Assembly: GCA_903904275.1 (NCBI GenBank)
Contig: CAIVBX010000042.1
Location: 1 to 16,090, forward strand
Length of the DNA stretch: 16,090 nt
Direction of reading: 5' to 3'
From: an uncultured Pseudomonadota bacterium
Lineage (GTDB): Bacteria; Pseudomonadota; Gammaproteobacteria; Methylococcales; Methylomonadaceae
The notes beneath the pieces are model-generated. The model saw only the letters and a program-made list of their open reading frames with translations, was not told the DNA's origin and did not search any database. Within the stretch, counting starts at the first letter, position 1. Every line of letters begins with the position of its first letter. The position numbers and the translations under genes are program-made. Positions 7,283 through 14,719 of this stretch are shown one piece after another.

Positions 7283-7287
7283 TCTAG

Positions 7288-7330
7288 GCACAAGTTGGTC
7301 TACAAGGCGCGAATTGCGCCTTGTGCTTTT
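7288..7330 (+). promoter_or_regulatory. rpoB-rpoC intergenic hairpin with competing pairing
   Basis: A 9-bp perfect stem (7302-7310 with 7316-7324, loop GAATT, plus a T-G closing pair) is rich in GC at its top. Upstream, GCACAAG (7288-7294) is an exact complement of CTTGTGC (7320-7326), which abuts TTTT at 7327-7330. The two ACAAG copies (7290-7294 and 7302-7306) therefore compete for one CTTGT strand. The longer-range pairing brings the stem right up against the T tract and looks more terminator-like. It could be a weak attenuator, a processing or stability element, or simply a spacer hairpin. Confidence 0.55.
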
Positions 7331-7343
7331 AAACGTATTTTAA

Positions 7344-7359
7344 AGAGGACAAGCTCTTG
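7344..7359 (+). promoter_or_regulatory. Shine-Dalgarno fixing the TTG start of rpoC
   Basis: AGAGGA at 7344-7349 lies seven bases before TTG at 7357, which is ideal spacing. The next in-frame ATG (7369) would be 19 bases away, too far. Translation from TTG gives (M)KDL, which aligns with the RpoC N-terminus, whereas starting at 7369 would lose these residues. Confidence 0.85.
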
Positions 7360-10300
7360 AAAGATTTAATGAATTTCTTAAAACGTCAGAATCGTGCGGA
7401 AGATTTTGATGCAATTAAAATTGGTTTAGCCTCACCAGAGGTGATTCGCTCGTGGTCTTACGGCGAAGTTAAAAAACCTGAAACTATCAATTACCGTACC
7501 TTCAAACCTGAACGTGATGGTTTGTTTTGTGCCAAAATTTTTGGTCCTGTTAGCGATTACGAATGTTTATGCGGTAAATACAAACGCTTAAAACATCGTG
7601 GCGTAATTTGTGAAAAATGCGGCGTTGAAGTCACTTTGTCAAAAGTGCGTCGTGAACGCATGGGACATATTGATTTAGCAAGTCCTGTCGCGCACATTTG
7701 GTTTTTAAAATCATTACCTTCTCGTATCGCGTTATTGCTCGATATGACATTGCGTGAAATTGAACGTGTATTGTATTTTGAATCATTTGTGATTTTAGAT
7801 GCAGGTGACACGTCTTTAACGAAAGGTACGTTGTTAACAGATGATGAATACATGGATTATTCTGAACAATTTGGTGATGATTTTGTTGCCAAAATGGGAG
7901 CAGAAGCTATTTTTGATTTGTTAAAAGCAATTGATTTAAAGGCTGAAGTTGAAATTTTAAAACAAGAAATTAACGCGACAAGTTCAGAAACAAAAATTAA
8001 AAAATACGCAAAACGCCTCAAAGTGATGAGCGCATTACTTGCGTCAAATAATCGTCCCGAATGGATGATTTTGAATGTGCTGCCCGTTTTACCGCCTGAA
8101 TTACGACCACTTGTACCACTTGATGGTGGACGTTTTGCAACGTCGGATTTGAACGATTTATATCGTCGTGTGATTAACCGTAACAACCGTTTAAATCGGT
8201 TATTAGATTTGAGTGCGCCTGACATTATCGTGCGTAACGAAAAACGTATGTTGCAAGAATCGGTCGATGCGTTACTGGATAACGGTCGTCGTGGTCGTGC
8301 AATTACAGGAACAAATCGTCGTCCGTTAAAATCGCTTGCCGATATGATTAAAGGTAAGCAAGGTCGTTTCCGTCAAAACTTACTTGGAAAACGGGTTGAT
8401 TATTCAGGTCGTTCGGTAATTGTGGTAGGTCCTTCGTTGCGTTTGCATCAATGTGGTTTACCGAAAAAAATGGCATTGGAATTATTCAAGCCTTTTATTT
8501 TCAGTAAATTACAATCGCGCGGTCATGCGACAACAATTAAAGCTGCGAAAAAAATGGTGGAGCGTGAAGGTGCGGAAGTTTGGGATATTCTCGAAGAAGT
8601 GATTCGTGAACATCCAATTATGCTTAATCGTGCGCCCACGTTGCATCGCTTGGGTATTCAAGCGTTTGAGCCGACGTTGATTGAAGGAAAGGCAATTCAG
8701 TTGCATCCGCTCGTTTGTAGCGCATTCAACGCTGACTTTGACGGCGATCAAATGGCGGTTCACGTTCCATTATCGATTGAAGCGCAACTTGAAGCGCGGA
8801 CATTGATGATGGCAACAAACAACATTTTGTCACCTGCTAACGGCGAGCCTGTTATCAATCCGTCGCAAGACGTGGTTTTGGGGCTTTATTTTATTAGCCG
8901 TGAAAAAATGAATGCAGTTGGCAATGACACTGAAAAAAATCCAAGTATTTTTGGCAGTATTGGCGAAATACATAAAGCCTTGATGGAAAAGTCGGTCGAA
9001 TTGCAAACGCGGATTCAATTGCGAATCACGGAAAAAATGACTGACAAAGTAGGCGAAGTCACACATAAAGTGCATCGTGTTACAACCACTGTTGGACGTG
9101 CGTTGATTTGGGAAGTAATTCCAGAAGGAATGCCGTTTGATTTAGTTAATTGCGATATGACGAAAAAGAACATTTCGCGCTTGATTAACTATAGTTATCG
9201 CTACATGGGTAACAAAGATACTGTTATTTTAGCGGATCAGTTGATGTATTTGGGTTTCAAATACGCGACGCGCTCGGGCATTTCTTTTGGTATTGAAGAC
9301 ATGGTTATTCCATTGAAAAAGCAAGACATTTTGGCTTCTTCAAATGCGGAAGTGAACGAAATTCAAACTCAGTATTCAAACGGTTTAGTGACCGACGGCG
9401 AACGTTATAACAAAGTTGTCGATATTTGGTCACATGCCAACGATCAAATTGCGAAAGTGATGATGGAAGGTTTGGGTAAAGAATCTTACATTGACGAAAA
9501 TGGCGAAACCAAAGAACAAAAATCGTTCAATTCTGTGTTCATGATGGCAGAATCTGGAGCGAGGGGGTCTGCGGCGCAGATTCGTCAGCTTGCTGGGATG
9601 CGTGGTTTGATGGCAAAACCAGATGGTTCGATTATCGAAACACCAATTACTGCTAATTTCCGTGAAGGTTTGGACGTTTTACAATACTTCATTTCGACTC
9701 ACGGTGCGCGTAAAGGTTTGGCAGATACGGCGTTGAAAACTGCTAACTCAGGTTATTTGACACGTCGTTTAGTTGATGTGGCACAAGATTTGGTGATTAG
9801 TTCTCAAGATTGCGGTACGACAAGTGGTTTGTCGATGAATCCAATTATCGAAGGCGGTGACGTTGTTGAACCATTGTCAGAGCGTGTTTTAGGTCGTGTT
9901 GCGGCAATTGACGTTTTAGACAAATCAGGTGAAAACGTGATTGCACCGCGTGGTACCTTGCTTGATGAAGATTGGGTTGCTGTTCTTGAGAAAAATAGTG
10001 TTGATCACGTTGTTGTTCGTTCGATTATTACTTGTGAAAATCGTCACGGTGTTTGTGCTGCGTGTTACGGTCGTGATTTAGGTCGCGGACATTTAGTTAA
10101 TATCGGGGAAGCCGTCGGCGTTATTGCCGCGCAATCAATTGGTGAACCTGGAACGCAGCTTACTATGCGTACTTTCCACATCGGTGGTGCGGCTTCAAGA
10201 GCGGCGGCAATTAGTAATGTTCAAGTTAAATCTTCGGGTTCGATTCGTTTGAGCAATCTAAAAAGCGTTATGAATCGTGAATGTAATTTAGTTGCTGTTT

Positions 10301-11583
10301 CACGTTCGGGCGAGGTTGGTGTTGTTGACGAGTATGGTCGTGAACGCGAACGTTACAAAATTCCTTACGGCGCGGTACTTTCTAAAAAAGAAGGCGATCA
10401 TGTTGAAACAGGTGAAATTATTGCAACTTGGGATCCATTTACCCATCCAGTTATTACTGAAGTAGACGGTATTATCGAGTTGAAAGATTTCGTTGAAGGC
10501 GTGACGGTTCAAAAACAATCTGACGAAATGACAGGTTTGAGTTCGGAAGTTGTGATTGATCCCAAACAACGTGGTAGCGCGGGTCGTGAATTGCGTCCGA
10601 TGGTGAGATTGCTTGATGCCAACGGAGGTACGATTTATTTGCCAGGTACTGAAATTGCGGCGCAATACTTCTTACCAGCAGGTGCTATCGCTAGCATTAA
10701 AAATAACACTGAAGTAAAAATCGGTGACGTTTTAGCCCGTATTCCACAAGAATCAAGTAAAACTCGTGATATTACGGGTGGTTTGCCGCGTGTTGCAGAT
10801 TTATTTGAAGCGCGTAAAACCAAAGATCCTGCGATTTTAGCAGAAGCGACGGGTACGATTGCATTTGGCAAAGAAACCAAAGGTAAACAACGTGTTTCAA
10901 TTACCGATGCAAATGGGGAAGTGTATGAAACGTTGATTCCAAAATGGCGACATATTACCGTTTTCGAGGGTGAACAAGTCGAAAAAGGTGAAACGATTGC
11001 TGAAGGCGAATTGACTCCGCATGATATTTTGCGTTTGCGTGGTATTGAAGAATTGGCGAATTATTTGGTCAAAGAAATTCAAGACGTTTATCGTTTGCAA
11101 GGTGTAAAAATCAACGATAAACACATTGAAGCGATTATCCGTCAAATGTTGAGAAAAGTTGAAATCACTGCGGGCGGTGATACCTGCTTCTTGAAAGGTG
11201 AGCAAGTTGAACGTGCGGCAATGCGTGAAGAAAATGATAAAGCTGAAGCGGCAGGTAAAATTCCAGCAAGTTATGATTCGATTTTATTGGGGATTACGAA
11301 AGCATCATTAGCGACTGAGTCGTTTATTTCTGCTGCTTCATTCCAAGAAACAACGAGAGTATTAACTGATGCTGCAGTTCGTGGATTGAGTGATAATTTG
11401 CTGGGATTGAAAGAAAACGTAATTGTTGGCAGATTGATTCCAGCGGGGACTGGACTAGCTTATCACGAAGGGCGGCGACAACGTTTAGCGCAACAAGCGG
11501 CGCAAATTATTGAAATAAATTCGACTACAATGATTGATGTTAATGATGTCGAAGAGCAATTAAAACAAGCATTAAATATTTGA
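7357..11583 (+). CDS. rpoC: DNA-directed RNA polymerase subunit beta'
   Basis: RpoC is the largest subunit of RNA polymerase and carries the catalytic Mg2+ site. The protein has 1408 residues (1407 in E. coli). The start is TTG, supported by the Shine-Dalgarno and by homology. The N-terminal zinc finger has C70, C72, C85 and C88, with the same numbers as E. coli. The active-site motif NADFDGD (458-464) supplies D460, D462 and D464. The second zinc site is C819, C893, C900 and C903, and the trigger-loop region has M937, R938 and H941, all offset +5 from E. coli. The bridge and trigger-loop surroundings (AAQSIGEPGTQLTMRTFHIG) are intact. The C-terminus keeps GLKENVIVGRLIPAGTG, the omega-contact region. 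No strong terminator follows; a promoter for the str genes begins 12 bases after the stop. Confidence 0.99.
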   Translation: MKDLMNFLKRQNRAEDFDAIKIGLASPEVIRSWSYGEVKKPETINYRTFKPERDGLFCAKIFGPVSDYECLCGKYKRLKHRGVICEKCGVEVTLSKVRRERMGHIDLASPVAHIWFLKSLPSRIALLLDMTLREIERVLYFESFVILDAGDTSLTKGTLLTDDEYMDYSEQFGDDFVAKMGAEAIFDLLKAIDLKAEVEILKQEINATSSETKIKKYAKRLKVMSALLASNNRPEWMILNVLPVLPPELRPLVPLDGGRFATSDLNDLYRRVINRNNRLNRLLDLSAPDIIVRNEKRMLQESVDALLDNGRRGRAITGTNRRPLKSLADMIKGKQGRFRQNLLGKRVDYSGRSVIVVGPSLRLHQCGLPKKMALELFKPFIFSKLQSRGHATTIKAAKKMVEREGAEVWDILEEVIREHPIMLNRAPTLHRLGIQAFEPTLIEGKAIQLHPLVCSAFNADFDGDQMAVHVPLSIEAQLEARTLMMATNNILSPANGEPVINPSQDVVLGLYFISREKMNAVGNDTEKNPSIFGSIGEIHKALMEKSVELQTRIQLRITEKMTDKVGEVTHKVHRVTTTVGRALIWEVIPEGMPFDLVNCDMTKKNISRLINYSYRYMGNKDTVILADQLMYLGFKYATRSGISFGIEDMVIPLKKQDILASSNAEVNEIQTQYSNGLVTDGERYNKVVDIWSHANDQIAKVMMEGLGKESYIDENGETKEQKSFNSVFMMAESGARGSAAQIRQLAGMRGLMAKPDGSIIETPITANFREGLDVLQYFISTHGARKGLADTALKTANSGYLTRRLVDVAQDLVISSQDCGTTSGLSMNPIIEGGDVVEPLSERVLGRVAAIDVLDKSGENVIAPRGTLLDEDWVAVLEKNSVDHVVVRSIITCENRHGVCAACYGRDLGRGHLVNIGEAVGVIAAQSIGEPGTQLTMRTFHIGGAASRAAAISNVQVKSSGSIRLSNLKSVMNRECNLVAVSRSGEVGVVDEYGRERERYKIPYGAVLSKKEGDHVETGEIIATWDPFTHPVITEVDGIIELKDFVEGVTVQKQSDEMTGLSSEVVIDPKQRGSAGRELRPMVRLLDANGGTIYLPGTEIAAQYFLPAGAIASIKNNTEVKIGDVLARIPQESSKTRDITGGLPRVADLFEARKTKDPAILAEATGTIAFGKETKGKQRVSITDANGEVYETLIPKWRHITVFEGEQVEKGETIAEGELTPHDILRLRGIEELANYLVKEIQDVYRLQGVKINDKHIEAIIRQMLRKVEITAGGDTCFLKGEQVERAAMREENDKAEAAGKIPASYDSILLGITKASLATESFISAASFQETTRVLTDAAVRGLSDNLLGLKENVIVGRLIPAGTGLAYHEGRRQRLAQQAAQIIEINSTTMIDVNDVEEQLKQALNI

Positions 11584-11594
11584 AACATTTAGGC

Positions 11595-11623
11595 TTGACC
11601 TAGTGTTAAATAGTCAGTATCAT
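11595..11623 (+). promoter_or_regulatory. Sigma-70-type promoter upstream of rpsL
   Basis: TTGACC (11595-11600, five of six match to TTGACA) is separated by exactly 17 bases from TATCAT (11618-11623, four of six match to TATAAT). The overlapping CATAAT (11621-11626) would give a 20-base spacer and is less likely. The transcription start would fall near 11630, giving a leader of about 90 bases before rpsL. The position after rpoC fits an independent promoter for the str genes, with readthrough from rpoC adding to it. Confidence 0.7.
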
Positions 11624-11649
11624 AATCTGCTACAGTCAGCTATTGTGCT

Positions 11650-11721
11650 TTAAGTTAGAGCCAATTAGCTCCGTTTTAGCAGGTTGTGAACGGGCAGTTA
11701 AAATAATTTTGGAGTAAAAGT
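11650..11721 (+). promoter_or_regulatory. rpsL leader region
   Basis: Between the promoter and rpsL only a short hairpin is evident: GAGC (11658-11661) can pair with GCTC (11668-11671) across CAATTA. GGAG at 11711-11714, seven bases before the ATG, is a good Shine-Dalgarno. I do not recognise a known ribosomal-protein operator here, and the hairpin is short enough to be chance. Confidence 0.35.
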
Positions 11722-12096
11722 ATGGCAACGATCAATCAATTGGTTCGCAAGCCTCGAGCTAAAAAAATAGAAAAAAGTAATGTTCCCGCTTTAGAAGCGT
11801 GTCCACAACGTCGTGGTGTTTGCACCCGTGTGTATACAACAACACCTAAAAAACCAAACTCAGCTCTTAGAAAAGTAGCTCGTGTTCGTTTAACAAATGG
11901 CGCGGAAGTTAGTAGTTACATTGGTGGTGAAGGTCACAATTTACAAGAGCATTCCGTGGTTTTAATTCGCGGTGGTCGTGTGAAAGATTTGCCAGGTGTT
12001 CGTTATCACGTTGTACGCGGTAGCTTAGATGCTTCTGGTGTAAATAACAGAAAATGTGGTCGTTCTAAATACGGAACTAAACGTCCTAAAAGTTAA
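11722..12096 (+). CDS. rpsL: 30S ribosomal protein S12
   Basis: S12 lies at the decoding centre and controls the accuracy of tRNA selection. The protein has 124 residues, the family's usual length. The TTTPKKPNSALRK motif contains K43, and GGRVKDLPGVRYH contains K88, D89 and P91. These are the positions at which streptomycin-resistance changes are known, and all carry the sensitive-type residue. D89 is the site of beta-methylthiolation in many bacteria. The C-terminus ends SKYGTKRPKS. rpsG begins only 11 bases after the stop, leaving no room for the roughly 100-base S12-S7 intercistronic regulatory structure known from E. coli. Confidence 0.98.
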   Translation: MATINQLVRKPRAKKIEKSNVPALEACPQRRGVCTRVYTTTPKKPNSALRKVARVRLTNGAEVSSYIGGEGHNLQEHSVVLIRGGRVKDLPGVRYHVVRGSLDASGVNNRKCGRSKYGTKRPKS

Positions 12097-12107
12097 TTGG
12101 TAAGTAA

Positions 12108-12578
12108 ATGTCAAGAAGAAGAGTAGCTACAAAAAGAGAAATCATTCCAGATCCACGATTTGGCAGCGTAATGTTGACTAAATTCATGAATATGATTATG
12201 GAAAGCGGCAAGAAGTCAGTTGCTGAAAGTATTATTTATGGCGCGTTGGATGCAATCGAACGTAAAGGTCATGAAGCACCGTTAGATATTCTTTCTAAAG
12301 CATTAGAAAATGTCCAGCCTCGCGTGGAGGTTAAATCCCGCCGTGTTGGTGGTGCGACGTATCAAGTGCCTGTTGAGGTCCGTCCAGCACGTCGTTTAGC
12401 TTTATCAATGCGTTGGTTGATTGACGCATCTCGTAAAAGAAACGAGCGCACGATGGCTGCTAAATTAGCTGGTGAACTATTAGATGCGTTTGAAAGTCGC
12501 GGCTCTGCTGTGAAAAAGCGCGAAGATACTCATCGTATGGCTGAAGCAAACAAAGCATTCTCGCATTACCGTTGGTAA
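12108..12578 (+). CDS. rpsG: 30S ribosomal protein S7
   Basis: S7 nucleates assembly of the 30S head and contacts mRNA and tRNA at the E site. It has 156 residues. The conserved N-terminus MSRRRVATKREIIPDPRFGS is present, as is the beta-hairpin and rRNA-binding segment VGGATYQVPVEVRPARR (around residues 80-96), followed by ALSMRWLIDASRKR and the C-terminal MAEANKAFSHYRW. The N-terminal arginines use AGA codons, less common in the flanking ribosomal genes upstream. The start has only a weak GGTAAG Shine-Dalgarno and probably depends on coupling to rpsL. fusA follows 17 bases after the stop. Confidence 0.98.
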   Translation: MSRRRVATKREIIPDPRFGSVMLTKFMNMIMESGKKSVAESIIYGALDAIERKGHEAPLDILSKALENVQPRVEVKSRRVGGATYQVPVEVRPARRLALSMRWLIDASRKRNERTMAAKLAGELLDAFESRGSAVKKREDTHRMAEANKAFSHYRW

Positions 12579-12595
12579 GAGGTTAATTAGTCGTT

Positions 12596-14692
12596 GTGGC
12601 GCGCAAAACACCGATAGAAAAATATCGTAATATTGGCATCATGGCTCACATTGATGCTGGTAAAACCACGACGACTGAACGAATTTTATATTACACAGGT
12701 GTCTCTCATAAAATGGGAGAGGTTCATGACGGTGCAGCTGTTATGGATTGGATGGTGCAAGAGCAAGAGCGCGGGATTACAATTACATCTGCAGCGACGA
12801 CTTGTTTTTGGAGTGGGATGCGAGGTCAGTATGAACAACATCGCATTAACATTATCGATACACCTGGACACGTTGATTTCACAATCGAAGTTGAGCGGTC
12901 GTTACGAGTTTTAGATGGTGCGTGTGCTGTTTTGTGTGCTGTCGGTGGTGTTGAGCCGCAATCTGAAACGGTTTGGCGACAAGCTGATAAATATGAGGTT
13001 CCTCGATTAGCGTTTGTTAATAAGATGGATCGCATCGGTGCTGATTTTTTCGGCACGGTTGAGCAAATAAAAACTCGTTTGGCGGCAAATCCTGTTTTGT
13101 TGCAGTTGCCAATAGGCAAAGAAGATAGTTTTAAAGGTGTTATTGATCTGATTAGCATGAAAGCCATTTATTGGCACGATGCAAATATGGGAACTACTTT
13201 TGATGAAGTGGATATTCCCACTGATTTACTTTCGGAAGCAAACAAATGGCGAGAATTACTAATTGAATCTTCGGCAGACGTTAGCGAAGAATTAACTGAT
13301 AAGTATCTTGAAAATGGGTTTTTAACCAATGAAGAAATTAAATTCGGTATTCGTGTCTTAACGATTGCAAATAAAATTGTTCCCGTTTTTTGTGGAACAG
13401 CTTTTAAGAATAAAGGTATTCAAGCATTGCTTGACGCGGTAATTGATTATTTACCAGCGCCAACAGATATAAAACCTGTTCAAGGTGTTTTGACAAATGG
13501 TGTTTCTGAGGTTGTTAGAATTGCTAGTGATGCAGAACCTTTTTCAGCGTTAGCATTTAAAATTGCAACTGACCCTTTTGTTGGAGTGTTGACGTTTTTT
13601 AGAGTTTATTCTGGCGTTTTGGCGTTGGGCGACATCATTTTTAATGCTACTAAAATGAAGCGTGAGCGAATTGGTAAGATTTTTCAGCTGCATGCTAATA
13701 GTCGTGAAGAAGTAAAAGAAGTTTTCGCAGGGGATATTGCTGCCATAATTGGTTTGAAAGATGTAACGACGGGCGATACGCTTTGCGATATGAAAGAGCA
13801 GATCATTTTGGAAAAGATTGTATTTCCAGAGCCAGTGATTTCAATTGCAATTGAACCAAAAACTAAAGCGGATGAAGATAAAATGACCGCTGCATTGGAG
13901 CGTTTGGCGCAAGAGGATCCTTCTTTTAAAACGAGTGTTGATGCTGATTCAGGGCAATTAGTTATTTCTGGAATGGGCGAGTTGCATTTAGAGATTATTG
14001 TCGATCGGATGAAACGTGAATTTAATGTTGATGCAAGTGTCGGATCACCACAAGTTGCTTATCGTGAAACAATTGGTTCAGTTTTCGAACAAGAGACCGA
14101 GTTTTCTCGTAAAATGGGAGCTAAAGCGCAATATGCTCACATTAAGTTAAGATTAGAGCCATTAAAACGTGGTTCAGGCTATGAATTCGTAAATGAAGTT
14201 CCAAAATGGGCAGTGCCTAGTGAGTACATTCAGGCTGTTGATAAAGGTGTTCAAGACCAGCTTCGCGGTGGAATTTTAGCTGGGTATCCTGTGTTAGATG
14301 TGAAGGCAACATTGTTTGATGGCTCTTATCACGATGTTGATTCAAATGAATCTGCTTTCCGCACAGCGGGGGCGATGTGTTTTAGGGAAGGGGCTAAAAA
14401 TGCCACTCCCACTTTGTTAGAGCCAATGATGCATGTTGAAGTGACCACTTCTGAAGAATACATGGGGGATGTCGTTGGTGATATTAGTAAGCGGCGTGGT
14501 GTTATTCAGTCAATGAAAGATAGCGCGTCTGCAAAAATGATTAACTGCGAAGTGCCGTTGTCGGAAATGTTTGGTTATGCCACCGATTTGCGTTCTTTAT
14601 CGCAAGGACGAGCAACGTACAGTATGCAGTTTGAAAAATACAGTGAAGTGCCGTCGCATATTGCTGAAACAATCATTAAAAGATTTTTATAA
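12596..14692 (+). CDS. fusA: Elongation factor G with divergent domain IV
   Basis: EF-G is the translocase GTPase that moves tRNA and mRNA after peptide transfer and splits ribosomes with RRF. The protein has 698 residues (704 in E. coli). The G domain is canonical: AHIDAGKT (17-24), RGITITSA, DTPGH (88-92), NKMD (142-145). GMGELHLEIIVDRM and the tip motif GSYHDVDS with H579 are present. Domain IV is unusual: the loop I motif QSGGRGQYG reads KMGAKAQYA (506-514), GGVIPGEY reads KWAVPSEY (537-544), and a few residues are missing before that. The GTG start is chosen because it gives MARKTPIEKYRNIGI, matching the family; the nearest Shine-Dalgarno (AGAGG, 12578-12582) is 13 bases upstream, longer than ideal. 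CGA, CGG, AGA, ATA and GGG codons are much commoner than in tuf. It could be a divergent housekeeping EF-G or a specialised EF-G2-like paralog occupying the str position; I cannot decide which. Confidence 0.93.
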   Translation: MARKTPIEKYRNIGIMAHIDAGKTTTTERILYYTGVSHKMGEVHDGAAVMDWMVQEQERGITITSAATTCFWSGMRGQYEQHRINIIDTPGHVDFTIEVERSLRVLDGACAVLCAVGGVEPQSETVWRQADKYEVPRLAFVNKMDRIGADFFGTVEQIKTRLAANPVLLQLPIGKEDSFKGVIDLISMKAIYWHDANMGTTFDEVDIPTDLLSEANKWRELLIESSADVSEELTDKYLENGFLTNEEIKFGIRVLTIANKIVPVFCGTAFKNKGIQALLDAVIDYLPAPTDIKPVQGVLTNGVSEVVRIASDAEPFSALAFKIATDPFVGVLTFFRVYSGVLALGDIIFNATKMKRERIGKIFQLHANSREEVKEVFAGDIAAIIGLKDVTTGDTLCDMKEQIILEKIVFPEPVISIAIEPKTKADEDKMTAALERLAQEDPSFKTSVDADSGQLVISGMGELHLEIIVDRMKREFNVDASVGSPQVAYRETIGSVFEQETEFSRKMGAKAQYAHIKLRLEPLKRGSGYEFVNEVPKWAVPSEYIQAVDKGVQDQLRGGILAGYPVLDVKATLFDGSYHDVDSNESAFRTAGAMCFREGAKNATPTLLEPMMHVEVTTSEEYMGDVVGDISKRRGVIQSMKDSASAKMINCEVPLSEMFGYATDLRSLSQGRATYSMQFEKYSEVPSHIAETIIKRFL

Positions 14693-14719
14693 ATTTGAAT
14701 TATTTTTAAGGTGTAACTC

